Shown here: positions 1 to 10,834 of the stretch, piece by piece
Layout: each line of letters begins with the position of its first letter
Numbering within the stretch: the stretch's first letter is position 1
Notes under the pieces: generated by a model
The model's input: the letters and a program-made list of their open reading frames with translations, nothing else
What the model was told of the DNA's origin: nothing
Database searches by the model: none
Translations under genes and position numbers: made by a program
Source of the DNA: Muscardinus avellanarius
Lineage: Eukaryota; Chordata; Mammalia; Rodentia; Gliridae
Length of the DNA: 64,000 nucleotides
Direction: 5' to 3'
Assembly (NCBI GenBank): GCA_963383645.1
Contig: OY726573.1
Coordinates: 16,952,158-17,016,157 of the forward strand

Positions 1-515
1 GAGGACATGTTCCTCGCGGATGATCCTTTTTTGCAGAGTATATGTTGGTGGCTCCTTCTCTGGGGTCTCCACAGTCTCCCTTCTTGGGGGAATGGGTGCA
101 TTTTCAGAATTTACAAATCCCTTAGAAGTCCCGTCATTTATTCCCTGTGTTGTATTTGACCATAGAGGACTAGGACCAAAATATTGGTGATCTTTCCTTA
201 GTCCTTTATTTTTTTTTTCTTGCACGAACATATATCTTTTATTTACATATAGAAATTAGTAAAACTTAAAACCAAATGCGACTTGTCAGAAATCCTTTAA
301 TTTTCTTTGTTTTCACACATTATTTTTATATTGTTCCATAGGTCTCAGCTGGAAGGCCCAGACAGTTCCACCAGGTCTTTGAAGCAGCCGATGCAGGAGA
401 TGGAGCAGTCGCATAGCTCTTTTGGAAAACCACAAAGCAAAATTAACCGGAAAGAAGATGGTCATAGTGGAATTAAGTCTGTACATTTGGGCAACACAAA
501 TATTAAAATTTTATA
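1..515. other. Non-coding flank, no recognised element
   Basis: AT-rich non-coding sequence with short T tracts. No splice-supported exon or clear repeat is visible. Small open frames here lack any recognisable motif. Confidence 0.4.
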
Positions 516-519
516 GTCC

Positions 520-1200
520 ATGTGGCAGCGAGGGGCAGAACGTGCGCGGATCCCAAGTGGGCACCGGCACAGTGCAGCGTGGGGTCGCCATGATGGAGTG
601 CAGCAGCTCAGGTACAGGAGGTGATGGGCTTCATGTGGAAGAGTATGGAGAGAGAGAACACCCAAAGATGCAGGGCCTCTTGTTCCATTGCAATGCCAAC
701 TGCTGTGAAGACAGCCAGGCATCCATGCAGCAAGTGCCCCAGTGCATAGAGCATGACCACGCGCCCCTGGCTCAAGCCCACGGCCTGGTGAGCAGCGAGT
801 TGGAGAAGTTCCAGGACCGCCTGGCCTGGTGTACCATGCACTGCAGTGACAAAGCCCAAGATCCGATGGATGCAGGGAGTAAGGAGCTTCAGGTGAAGCG
901 GCAGCTGGACAGTTGTGTGACTAGTGTGTGATGACCACACGCACCTCATCCCAACTATGACCAAGAAGATGAAGGAATCTCTCATCCATTTGGAAATGAA
1001 GTCTTTGCCTGTGGTTATTGGGGATCTATTTAAAAAGAGGAAAGGGAATTTTAATCTTTTAAGCAATTTTATATATGGAGAAACTAAGGGTGGCAACAAG
1101 CTTAGGCATATGTCTTTTGCCCCTAGGCACTGGTTCCTTTGTGTTTTGTCCTTGAAAGTGAAATTGAAAACACTGGTGCTAAAATTTATGTGAAAGAGCA
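520..1200 (+). pseudogene. FAM136A processed pseudogene
   Basis: Intronless copy of FAM136A, a small mitochondrial intermembrane-space protein with twin CX3C motifs. Coding homology starts at the ATG at 590, loses frame almost at once by a missing base near 599, and is readable from about 655 as [20 protein letters not shown], then [17 protein letters not shown] and [16 protein letters not shown]. Near 920-935 two missing bases shift the frame into [17 protein letters not shown]. The original stop region is near 995. GC-rich sequence upstream (520-589) may be parental 5'UTR and 995-1200 parental 3'UTR; no clear poly(A) tail or target-site duplication was found, so both outer ends are uncertain. 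A functional retrogene is unlikely given at least three frame disruptions. Confidence 0.85.
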
Positions 1201-1295
1201 CAAGAGAGTTTCTAAAGCCTAAGTTTCATGTAGCAATGCTGACTAGGCAGTAGGGATCTCCCTCATGAGCCAGAGAATTCAAAACATCAAATGGA

Positions 1296-1487
1296 GCCAA
1301 GCATGGTGGCACACGCTTGTAATCCCCACGCTTGGGAGGCAGAGACAGGAGGAGCGCGCAGGTTCGAAGCCAGCCACGCTGGCTTAAGAGACCCTGTTTC
1401 CACATAAAAATATAAAAATAGGTCTGGGAGTGTAGCCTGGAGGTAGAAGGGTTTCCAGGAACCCCAGTACCACCCCCCCAAAAAAAT
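1296..1487 (+). mobile_element. Dimeric B1/ID SINE (type A)
   Basis: B1-like head with an ID-like tail (CTGGGAGTGTAGCCTGGAGG) and a short A-rich end. Flanked by a candidate target-site duplication ATCAAATGG (about 1287-1295 and 1486-1494). 'Type A' marks copies with CTGGCTTAAGAGACCCTGTT in the middle, a variant seen several times in this window. Confidence 0.85.
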
Positions 1488-1582
1488 CAAATGGTATTTA
1501 ACAATACAGATCCCTACAGGGTTATACGTTCCTGCAACCTGCCTATGATCTGATATAGTTTGAGAAAAGGTACTTCTGTTAG

Positions 1583-1608
1583 TTAGTTTGTTTGTTTGTT
1601 TGTTTGTT
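1583..1608. repeat. (GTTT)n microsatellite
   Basis: Short run of GTTT units. Confidence 0.9.
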
Positions 1609-1995
1609 GTTTCCCAACCTCCTGTTGGCAAGAAGTGTTGCCATACCATTTTCCATAAGCTGTCAAACAAAATCCAGGAAGACACTAATTTAGAAGGGAG
1701 AAAATCATTTTCAGGTCTTTATTTTACTTGGAGTAGATTTAAGATGTAGAGTTGGAAGAGACAATGATGTGAATAAGAACTTTGAAATTTCCTTGAGTTT
1801 ATCCTTTGCTGGTAATCAAGATGTGGACTCTTACTGCATTTCAGCCTGGAGACCACTGCAAAATCATGAGAAGCAAAGTCACAGTGAAGAGCAGGGCCCT
1901 CCTCACTGGCATACGGGCTCTCAGGCTTTCTGCAGCAGAGGGACAGGGCAATCTTAGTGACACTTTTCTCTTGGAGAAAAAAGCTTTGGATTGTG

Positions 1996-2088
1996 AATAT
2001 ATATACATACACATACATACATATACATACATATACATATACATATATACATATACATATACATGTATATGTATATATGTATATATAC
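1996..2088. repeat. (TATACA)n-like AT-rich microsatellite
   Basis: Alternating TATA, TACA and CATA units over about 90 bp. Open frames across it encode only Tyr/Ile/Thr/Val strings and are not genes. Confidence 0.9.
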
Positions 2089-2099
2089 CATTATCTGGG

Positions 2100-3125
2100 A
2101 ATAAACAATGAAGTAGAAACTGCTGGCTAGTTAAGAGTTTTATGAACTGCTGGACTTGGAAAACCCTGGTTTTCATGGAACATACAAGAATAAAAGCCTA
2201 AACCCAGCATGGGTTACTTGGCCCTCTGAGTAACAGGGGCTTATTGAGATAACCCTCTGGCATCCAGAAGGTCAAAACACAAGCACCTCAAGATGGTATG
2301 AGCCGACTCCTTTAGAGCAAAGGAGGAGCTCACATACCCCACCTTTTACCAAATACCACTTTTGCCTGGGGCTTTTGAAACGTGCTGGGTTCCTGCCCCA
2401 GCATAGCACCTTACCTTTTGCATAAGGACTCTGCTGGTTTTTAATTTTACCAATTTATTACTTGAAATTATATAGCCTGCTTGCTGTGTCAAGGCCGTGA
2501 TAATTTTCCCAGTGGTTTGGTTTTAAAGTTTCATGATCTCCCCACTATTGTGTTTCTTTCCTGTATCCAGGTGGTGAACATATCACTTCCTCATTGTGCT
2601 TCTCCTTGTTATTTGTAAAATACAATTTTTAAGATGTCCAGAAAAGGAAGTTACGGTCCATTTTGTAAAACTTTCCCCAAGGCAGGCCACTGTGGTAGGA
2701 AGGCCATCACAGCAATGTGTATTTCCAGTGGCAAAGAAAAACCTTTAAAAGCAATGAACATTGTATTTGGAAACATTCATGAGCTTCAAATGAGTGGAAA
2801 CAGCCATATTTCCTGCAGAAGGGGTATGCGTGCTGAGCAGAGCGGGTGCTGGAGGAGGGAGTGTTCAGTGGGGGCAGGCCAAGAAGCAGAGGGTGGCATC
2901 ATCAGAGTCACGTTTTCGAGAGATGAATAGAGGGGCTGGTCTGTAAAACTGGAAGGACAGAGTGGGACGGGAGTGCAGATGGAAAAAGGCCTGGATATAA
3001 GGGACCTCGGACCATTTGCTGGCTTGATTACAAAATTACTGAGGTCAGTGGGTATATCAAAATCCATTTTGGAGCCACTGTAACCCACTGTCCAACTGAA
3101 AGAAGACATACCAAGAGGGATAATG
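2100..3125. other. Non-coding, no recognised element
   Basis: Unique-looking sequence with short unrelated open frames on both strands. No splice-supported coding exon, SINE or L1 signature was seen; it may hold old diverged repeats. Confidence 0.35.
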
Positions 3126-3129
3126 GATC

Positions 3130-3492
3130 TGGCTTAGAATTTAGAGTTCCCATGTCCAACCCTTAGGCCCAGAGGCAAGAGCAAAGGACCAGCAGCCCAG
3201 TCGTTTGCTTGGGCCTATGGATGGAGATCCTGTGGGTGGAGGGGACATCTCCCAAACCAGCCTACTTCCGGAGCCTTGTGGGGAGACCATCTCTGACACA
3301 GATGAGGTTTGTGGACAAAAAGGCCCGGAATGGCTGCCCAAAATAGAAACAAGTAGGGACTTACCACTGCTGTTGCATAGCTGGGGAAAGAAGAGGTCTG
3401 AGGGTCCTGGCACAAGGAGGGAGAGGAGGGCACCCCAGACCGTCCCACATGGCCAAGTGTGGTACTCACTCCTCCCAGGTTTAGGCACCAAA
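3130..3492 (-). mobile_element. ERV internal 5' region with primer-binding-site-like start
   Basis: Read on the minus strand, sequence directly after the LTR end starts TTTGGTGCCTAAACCTGGGA, resembling the tRNA primer-binding sites of class I endogenous retroviruses. The following few hundred bases look like non-coding leader. No gag-like frame is visible before similarity is lost near 3130. Confidence 0.5.
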
Positions 3493-3890
3493 TGTAAAGT
3501 TGTGATGCAGGGAAGGAGGCAAGTAAAAACCAAGAGTAAAAACTCTTTAAACAAGTAAAAACTGCTTTATTCTGCAGTGCTGGGCAAGTTTCACCAGCCC
3601 AAAGTGAGGGTTGAAACTGTCCATGGGGCTGTTTTCTGAGGGTGGAGGAGAGTGGGAAGCTGGGGACTTTCCAGGCAGGTAGGTTGTTGTGTCTTAAGCA
3701 GGCATCCAAAGGGAAATTCTTGGAACCGGGCGCCACCTGTGTCAGGAACTGGCTGACACAGGTCTTTGTGGTGTATGCACTGGCCAGGGCAGTCAGGCCA
3801 CTGTTGTTTAACTGTGTTACATGCCTCAGCCAACTGGAACTCTCTGGGGTAGGGGGCTGCCAACATACTTGCTCTGACCTAACAATCTGC
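3493..3890 (-). mobile_element. Class I ERV-like LTR
   Basis: On the minus strand the segment begins near TGTTAGGTCAGAGC (about 3888) and ends ...CTTTACA at 3493, followed at once by the primer-binding-site-like sequence. An AATAAA polyadenylation signal lies at 3566-3571 (minus) in the expected part of an LTR. The TG...CA ends, signal and primer site together support an LTR of about 0.4 kb. Exact 5' end and family are uncertain. Confidence 0.55.
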
Positions 3891-3954
3891 TTTTACCTCA
3901 CCACGTGGGATGGCAGGAATGTCCTGTTTTGTGTATTCCTGATAATTAAAAAAA

Positions 3955-4206
3955 ACTGGTTTAAATTCTGCAATGCAAGAAAAACTAGACAGCATTCAGC
4001 CATCTCAAGGAACCTTTGGATATGGATTCTCCTGGATAGCATACCTTCTACCTATTCTTACTCCTTTACTTAATTTCCTCTTCATTCTACTTCTTGGGCC
4101 ATGGCTGCTAAATCTTGTAGTCAGATTGGTTTCTAACAGAACTTCAGAAGCTATCATACTTCAGATGGTGCTGCAGATGAAACCACAGATGCACATCTGT
4201 CTGTAA
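3955..4206 (+). pseudogene. ERV env transmembrane-subunit C-terminal fragment
   Basis: A plus-strand frame (about 3973-4206) shows the layout of a gammaretrovirus-like env tail: a short juxtamembrane stretch, a hydrophobic anchor (LLNFLFILLLGPWLLNLVVR) and a short cytoplasmic tail with repeated LQM/PQM. Only this tail is present, with no SU domain or fusion peptide, so it is a dead remnant. It is oriented opposite to the adjacent LTR (3493-3890), so the two are not parts of one simple provirus. Confidence 0.65.
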
Positions 4207-5284
4207 GCCCATGACCCGTAACTCACTTTCTGACCAGATAATTGCTAAACTCTGAGGACAAGTTGATGGCCTCAATCAAGGCTTCAAAACCTCAAAGGTG
4301 GTCTCAGTGAAGCTGGAGCCACACCCAGAGATGCAGAGTTCTGCCTGGCTAGATAGCAGAAGGTGTCCTTGAAGATTACTGTGTGAAAACTGGTCTACTT
4401 TTTCCTCTTTAAGCTTTTTCCCCATGAAGTTACTTTTATGTTTACACATAAAGGCTTCTCTTTATATAACGCAGTGAAACCTCTAACTACTTATGTGGTT
4501 GTGAGAGTCATAATAAAGTCAGAGTGACAAGCAGCCCTCGTCTTGCCTGTGGGTGTTTCTCAATCAAAGACCACCCATCTCCAAGAAGATGGATGAGTAG
4601 AGTGTACATGGACCATAACACTACCAGAGCTCTGGACAGTGGTGAGGATTTGAAATGTCTGTAAGTCTGACTCCGCACAGGAGGAGTTACATGCATGCAC
4701 TCTCAAGGCTGGGGCCCCCATCTCCTCCTTTCAACATTAAAGTAGTCAGATGCCTTTGACCTCCTCCCTGTTTTTTGCCTATGCAGCTAATAAGAAACAG
4801 AGGAACTGACCTGGCACTAACTGCCAGTAAAAATGCAAAAGTAGCTGACAGCTCCTGTGCTGCTCTGGGGCAGAGAGCTTACACACGTCCTTCCTACTAC
4901 ACCCCAGTGCTTCTCCCTCCGCTTTTCTCTGTGGCCTACCTTGTATGAGGGGTGTGTGCTCCACATGCTGTTACAAAGCAGGCTGTATGTACCTGCATTT
5001 GGAGAATAAAGATAGGAAAGCAGGACATTGGCCTGTTGGTATAGCAACCCAGATAAGGAAGACAAGGTGGTTATAGTAAAACACAAACAAACAAACAAAA
5101 ACTAAAACATTACAAAAAACAACATATTAGTCTAAGTTACAAAGAGTAGTTTAGGATCAAGACTGTAAAAAATAAATTTCTAAAATTGCATTTCTAATTC
5201 CACATTTTTTCCTTTAACAAATACTTCTCAGTTACTTACAGTGAAGGGAAAAAGATACAAAAAGAAACTAGAATATAGAGTAAT
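4207..5284. other. Non-coding, possible decayed 3' LTR
   Basis: Sequence after the env tail could contain its 3' LTR; an AATAAA lies at 4512-4517. No LTR ends were delimited. The rest is unrecognised. Confidence 0.3.
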
Positions 5285-5605
5285 CACCCTCTTCTGTGGT
5301 TTCAATGTCCAAGGTCTGTTACCCATAATTAACAACAATCTGAAAATATTAAATAGGAAACTCCAGAAATAATTCATGCTTTTAATATTTGTATTATATT
5401 TTACTGTTATAGCTATACTTTATAATAATAATAATTATTTGTTGTTGTTAATAGCTTAATATGCCTACTTTATAAATTAAACTTTATCCTAGGTATGTAT
5501 GTATAGGAAAAATAGTGTATAAACACGGTTGGGTAATATTTGTGGTTTCATGTATCCATGGAATGTGTTTCCTATGGATATGGAAAAACTACTATACACT
5601 TTTAA
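5285..5605. mobile_element. MER2/Tigger-like non-autonomous DNA transposon
   Basis: One end contains TGGTTTCAATGTCCAAGGTC and CTGAAAATATTAAATAGGAA; the other contains TATCCTAGGTATGTATGTAT and a GGTTTCATGTATCCATGG-type terminus. This pairing matches terminal regions of pogo-class Tigger/MER2 elements. No transposase frame remains. Confidence 0.65.
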
Positions 5606-6690
5606 GTCTGCAAAAAGGATTGCTCTATTTTGATATTATTATTAAAGACAAAATCTTCTTTGATATTTTATAATAATTCCTTTATTTTTATTCATACCAG
5701 ATAACAAATTATTTATTAAACATTCCTCCAACTTACTAATTCTTTAAGAAAAGATTTCTTGTGTATCCCATTCATACAGTACTTGCATGTGAACGACTCA
5801 CTATTCTATCCCTTCATTGTGGAACCAGTATAGGAAGGGATTTGAGGAAGGAAACATCAAGAAAGGCAGAAGCCCAGGATACTACAGGAACACGAATTGG
5901 AATTTTTGAAGGCCTAAAATAGCCTTGTTAAATTTATTCATTCATAAGAGTTAGTGTCAAAATAATTGAAAAGACCTTTGGTGCTAGACTAGGTTTAGAT
6001 TACTGTATATAATAACAGAAGTGATTATCCCAGAATTATTATCTATAATAAAATGTGATAGATTTGTTGGCAAAGCTTATTAAAAAATCAAAACCAAAAG
6101 CAAACCAGGCCTTCTGCAAAGCACCTACAAGACAATTTATTTCTTTGAAAGAAAACAATAATTTATACTTCAGCTACAACCATTCTTTAGAAACTCATAT
6201 ATATTTGAAATGTCATGCAGGATAACTCCTTAAGAGCATTCTGTTAGACTAATCTCATGATAACATTTGCCTAATATCATTGGGTAATACTATCAAAGTG
6301 GACTAAATCAAATTAAATATTCCATTTCTAGACACATAATTTTTCAGAAGGATGAAGTATTTTCACTGTACTGAACAGAGTAGTGATAATGACTTTGCTA
6401 TTCAAAACAGGGGATCCTGAGTAGCTTAAATCTAGTAAGACAGAATCTTACAAAATAAATTTTCCTGACAACCAGTATTTTCAGGATTTCTCTACACCTT
6501 CAGAATGTTGAAAATTTCAGAAATTTTAGTTCTAACATTCCTTCGAAATCTAAAAATAATAATCTCATTTTTTAGAATAAAAAGACCATGCTTATTTTTA
6601 TTACCCAGAGTACAAGTTTCCTACCCATACTTTCCCAAACTCACCATTGTAGAAGATGCTCCTATTCGCACCAATCTTTTCACTGTTCTG
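5606..6690. other. AT-rich non-coding, no recognised element
   Basis: Unique-looking AT-rich DNA without a supported exon or young repeat. Confidence 0.35.
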
Positions 6691-6694
6691 TGAA

Positions 6695-7050
6695 CAACCC
6701 ACCTTCCTCCATTTTCTGGGCCAGGCCATTCTCCTTCATGAATTCTGCTCCTTCTCTAGCTTCCTTTTCAGGTGTGACCAGATGCTATGTTTTCAGAAAG
6801 ACCTTCCCAGTTCATTTGATCAAAAATAGTTTCCCCACCCCCACCAACAGCCATTATCAAGTTCTTAACTCTTTTCTCCTGTTCCTTGCAAAACTAACAC
6901 TACTGTTTTCCATGTATATTACTTTATTCAATTATTGTCTGACTTTTTCAATAGTCCTAAATTTTATAAGAGGAGAGACTAGCTAATTGCTACTTGAAGA
7001 AGCGTAGGCACAAAATAAGTGCTCAATAAATTTTGTGATGTGGATGAGTG
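6695..7050 (+). mobile_element. LINE-2 3' fragment
   Basis: C/T-rich stretch ending in GCACAAAATAAGTGCTCAATAAATT, the hallmark L2 3' end (AGTAGGTGCTCAATAAATATT type). Strongly diverged, as expected of an ancient L2. Confidence 0.65.
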
Positions 7051-7384
7051 GGGAAAAGAAAACTAAAAGAAAAACTAAAACCTATTTAAAACCTATTTAA
7101 GGCCTGAAATTTGGGCGGGTGGAGAGTGATTCAGTCAGACTCTCCATCGTGTGGTCCTGGAGGTGTGGTGCTGTTATCTCTGTGTGTATTAAAAATCTGC
7201 TTAAACATGACAACTAGAGCTTTCCCTGACTCTTTACTTCTATATTATTTGAGGAAAAGCACCCTAATCGTTTCACGCTCATCTTGCTACATCTCTTCCT
7301 CACTTCCTGCTGCTCCCAAATGAGCTGGGACACATGTTTCCAGAATCCACCAGCTGCTCCCCCAGAGAGATCCTGGGAAAGTCT

Positions 7385-7650
7385 GTCCATCCTTCTAAAT
7401 TCTGATGAGACCCTGCTCTCCAGTGAACCCTTCCCTGTCAGTTCTGTTCCTCTCCCCGCCACCACCCAGGATACTCAGCTTCCTATGTTACTGCACAGGT
7501 AGTACCCTTCTTATGTCTGGGCTCCCCACCATGTGCGCCACTCCAGGACAGAGACCACCTCCCCATCCTTCTCTCTTTGTTTCCCCTGTGTTTAGTACCC
7601 TGTCAGGGCTTATGGTGCCAGGGAGCATTTGCTGAAACACTGACCTGAAA
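7385..7650 (+). mobile_element. LINE-2 3' fragment (second)
   Basis: CTCCAGTGAACCCTTCCCTG and CCAGGACAGAGACCACCTCC followed by a decayed end (GTGCCAGGGAGCATTTGCTGA) resemble the L2 3'UTR. No coding remnant. Confidence 0.5.
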
Positions 7651-7801
7651 AATCAGTCACAAATAAACCCTTTCTCCTGGGGAGACAAAGGTAAACAAGT
7701 ATTATGCAATAAAAATAATAAATTGTAAAAACAAAACAACATAAAATCTTTGATGGCACCATAGCATGGAGTCTATAGACCTGGTAAAATCAATGAAGTC
7801 A

Positions 7802-7900
7802 GCCGGGCATGATGGGGCACGCTTCTAATCCTAGCACTTACGAAGCTGAGAGGGGAGGATCACAGGTTCAGAGAAGGCCTCAGGAAGTAGTGAAACTCTC
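7802..7900 (+). mobile_element. SINE head fragment
   Basis: Starts GCCGGGCATGATGGGGCACG and runs through the B1-like CTAATCCTAGCACTTA region; the ID-like tail is missing. Confidence 0.7.
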
Positions 7901-8435
7901 ATCAACCTGCTCCAATGAGTTCTGACCCCAAGTTTAACCAAACCAATGTGAACTTGTGCAAACAGGGACCAGATTGGGAAATGCCTCCAGGCCGTCTCAC
8001 TAGTGCCTGCTCCAGGACACAGCCCAGTGGAAGGGGAGCCCACCATAGGCCCAGGCTGCAAGGTGCTCTCAGGGTACTCTGCTGCCAGAATGGTGGAATC
8101 TGTGGACAGAGCAGCTCTTCTCCCCCCCTCACCTATCAGAATCAGCAGAGCTTCCTGGCACACACTAGTCTCACAAATCTTAAACTGAACAAGACAGGAG
8201 TCAAGGATTGATTCAGATGATCACAGTGTAACCCTACCAGATGCAGCCTGTTAAGAGTAGAGGGAATAAACTAACCACACCGAGGAAACAGAAGACACAG
8301 CACTTAGCGCAGAAGACTCCTTCCTTGAAAATCTACGGATAGACCAAGTCTGCTCAGTGACATCTGTTGTTATTTTCTCTCTTTTTTTCTTTTTTTTAAA
8401 AGTTTTTCTTGTTGTTATTCTTAGGATATCTTCTT
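7901..8435. other. Non-coding, no recognised element
   Basis: Two overlapping short frames (98 and 110 aa) exist on opposite strands but carry no motif or splice context. Judged non-coding. Confidence 0.35.
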
Positions 8436-8440
8436 TTCTT

Positions 8441-8536
8441 TTTTGCTGTACTAGGGACAGAACCCAAGGACATTCTACCTCCGAGCTACCCCTGCAGTCC
8501 TATTTTTTATTTTTAGTTTTTGAAAGAGGGTCTCAC
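8441..8536 (-). mobile_element. SINE, interrupted by another SINE
   Basis: Antisense ID-like tail (TACTAGGGACAGAACCCAAG, CCGAGCTACCCCTGCAGTCC) leading into GAGGGTCTCACA. The rest of an antisense head appears at 9023-9072 (TTACTGAGTTGCAAAAGGCC, AGTAGCTGAGGCTG), so a plus-strand SINE with its purine tail (8540-9022) appears inserted into it. Confidence 0.7.
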
Positions 8537-8539
8537 ATT

Positions 8540-8740
8540 GCTGGGCATGGTGGCGGATGCTGGTATCCCAGCATTCGGGAGGCTGAGACAGGAGGATTGC
8601 AGTTCAAGGACAGCCTCGGCTACTACTTAGTGAGGCCCTTTGCAACTCAGTGAGACCCTGTTTCAAAATAAAGAATAAAAAATAGGGCTGGGGGTGTAGA
8701 TCGGAGGTAGAATGACCCTGGGTTTCATCCCAGTAATGAA
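8540..8740 (+). mobile_element. Dimeric B1/ID SINE
   Basis: Complete head (GCTGGGCATGGTGGCGGATG) and tail (AGGGCTGGGGGTGTAGATCG) ending near CATCCCAGTAATG. Its A-rich tail has expanded into the adjacent polypurine tract. Confidence 0.85.
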
Positions 8741-8759
8741 GAAGAAAAGAAACAAAGAT

Positions 8760-9022
8760 GAAAAAGAGAAGAAAGGAAGGAAGGAAGGGAGGGAGAGAGA
8801 AAGAAAGGAGGGAGGGAGAGAGGAAGGGAGGGAGGGAGGGAGGGAGGGAGGAAGGAAGGAAGGAAGGAAGGAAGGAAGGAAGGGAGAGAGGAAGGAAGGA
8901 AGGGAGGGAGGGAGGGAGGGAGGGAGGGAGGAAGGGAGGGAGGGAGGAAGGGAGGGAGGGAGAGAGAGAGAAAGAAAGGAGGGAGGGAGAGAGGAAGGGA
9001 GGGAGGGAGGGAGGGAGGGAGG
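8760..9022. repeat. Polypurine (GGGA/GGAA)n tract
   Basis: About 260 bp of almost uninterrupted purine on the plus strand, built of GGAA, GGGA and GAGA units. Open frames across it on both strands (Glu/Arg/Lys/Gly, or Ser/Leu/Pro) are compositional artefacts. It lies at the 3' tail of the SINE at 8540. Confidence 0.95.
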
Positions 9023-9072
9023 CTGTCTTACTGAGTTGCAAAAGGCCTGAGTAGCTGAGGCTGTCCAAGAGC
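9023..9072 (-). mobile_element. Remainder of interrupted SINE
   Basis: Antisense head fragment continuing the element at 8441-8536 on the far side of the nested insertion. Confidence 0.6.
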
Positions 9073-9075
9073 CAC

Positions 9076-9256
9076 GAACCTCTGCTCTCTGGCTCTGGTG
9101 TCTGTGTTTTCAGGCCCTCAATTTGCCCTTTCAGCCCTTGGCTCTGTGCTCTCTGGGCATGGGCTCTGTGCTTTGGGGCCTGTGCTCTGAGCTTTCAGGC
9201 CCTCGGCTCTGCACCTTCTGACCCTAGGCCCTGTGCCTTCAAGCCCTGGGCATGCA
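9076..9256. repeat. Imperfect tandem repeat, ~25-35 bp units
   Basis: The words GGCTCTGTGC, TTCAGGCCCTC and CCCTGTGCCTTCA recur with varying spacing: a short degenerate minisatellite. Confidence 0.6.
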
Positions 9257-10834
9257 CCTCCTACCCGCCCCTGGTGGAGGGTGTCCAGTTTAACCTCAGA
9301 GTGACCCCCTGTGACCATGTGCTGGTAGTTCACCCTGGGCACTATGGGCCTTTCCTGTGTCTGTAGCTTATAACCAATAACTGCAGGGGTGATCCTCCAG
9401 ATTTTAGCCTTCAGGGTCCCTGCCGCTATTCTAAGCAGTCGTCCACTCCCTTCCCCTCATCCCCACAGATGTTTAAAATGTGCCCTTTGGTGTCTAAGGG
9501 AACAGTGTTTTGTTTCCTGATGGGACATGCTACCATTCTTTTCATGTCAATCATTTCAAGTTGAAAGAAAAACCAGATACCTTAAATGTAGATATAATGA
9601 GATATTAAAAAATTTAAAACAAATTTTAATTTCTAAACCAGTCAACATCAGCCCCCATAACCTCCTAAAGCAAAAAAGCTTCTAAATTCGTTCTTGTTCT
9701 TATTAAAATGTAAGATGTTGGCGGCCCAAAGGTGAGACAGCCACAGTGGGCCTCGTCCAGTGGCCACCTGGCCATCTAGTGCTCAGACCCCACCAGGAGT
9801 CGTTATCCGGGTGTCTCCAGCACCAGCTGGGGCATTGGGACGTTCAGTGGCTTTAGACCTGATTTGTTGGACTGGGCTTTTAACTTTGTTGTTTTGTGTA
9901 TGTTTTTATATTGGAGTTTGACATTTTGTTATATATTCTTTGTTTGTTGTTGGTTTGTCTTTGAGCTAGCATCTGGAAGGTTTCAGCATGGCTTTAGAGC
10001 CTGTAACCAGCAGTCTCCAGAGTGCCACTTTGTATTTCCTTCCCTTTTTGCAAGGGTATTTCCCTTGGTAATAGGGAAGTTCTAAAGGAAAATGTACAGG
10101 GTAGTGGAGCAATATTTTTAGGGGAGCTGGAACCCCCTCCTTGCAGGGACTCTGACTCTGTGACATGTGCAGGAAGCTACAGCTTTGCTTGTTGTGCAGA
10201 AGCCAGGTTGTGGCTCCCCTGTCTCATGGTGGCTGTGATCACACAGGTCAACAGGTGTTTCAGTGAGGTGACCTGAATGTCCTCCCTAGGGCTACGTGAG
10301 CAACTCTGCCCTGTCGGGCATCCCTGGTCAGAGCCCTCTCACTGTGGTACATGGCTGGTCCCCACTGAGATGAAGAACCCCTCTGATTCCAGCAGTGAGT
10401 GATCCAGTCAGGGAATCCTTTCCATGATCAGGAGGTGTTGCAGCCGGGGAAAACAGAGGGCCTTCCACCGTCCTCAGATTCACTTAAATGCACCATTTGC
10501 CCATTCTCAGACACACTCCATCTCAATTGACACTCTAATTCTTATGTAGGAATCCTCCTTACCTATCCTTTGAAATAACATTATAATTATACCAGTGATA
10601 GTAAGAAAATCTGGGCTTGAGTGAAGTTCCATAAGCCCAAATGGTAAGATACTATTTAGGCTTCAGAACAACTCCCCGATTCTCTAATTGGAACTTGATT
10701 TGAGGGTTTCAAGCTGAGGTTGTGATTCTATTTCTGTTAGTCTTCAGGATATGTGGAGGCAATCAGCACATTGTAAAGTTTTTTAAATTTTTCGCAAAAT
10801 AGACCCAAGACAAAACTTACCATCTTAACCATTA
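9257..10834. other. Non-coding, no recognised element
   Basis: Mixed-composition unique DNA. A T-rich stretch lies near 9880-9960. No coding evidence was found on either strand. Confidence 0.35.

Noticed and set aside
8712..9050. Glu/Arg/Lys/Gly-rich and Ser/Leu/Pro-rich frames in the purine tract
   Set aside because: Compositional artefacts of a polypurine microsatellite.
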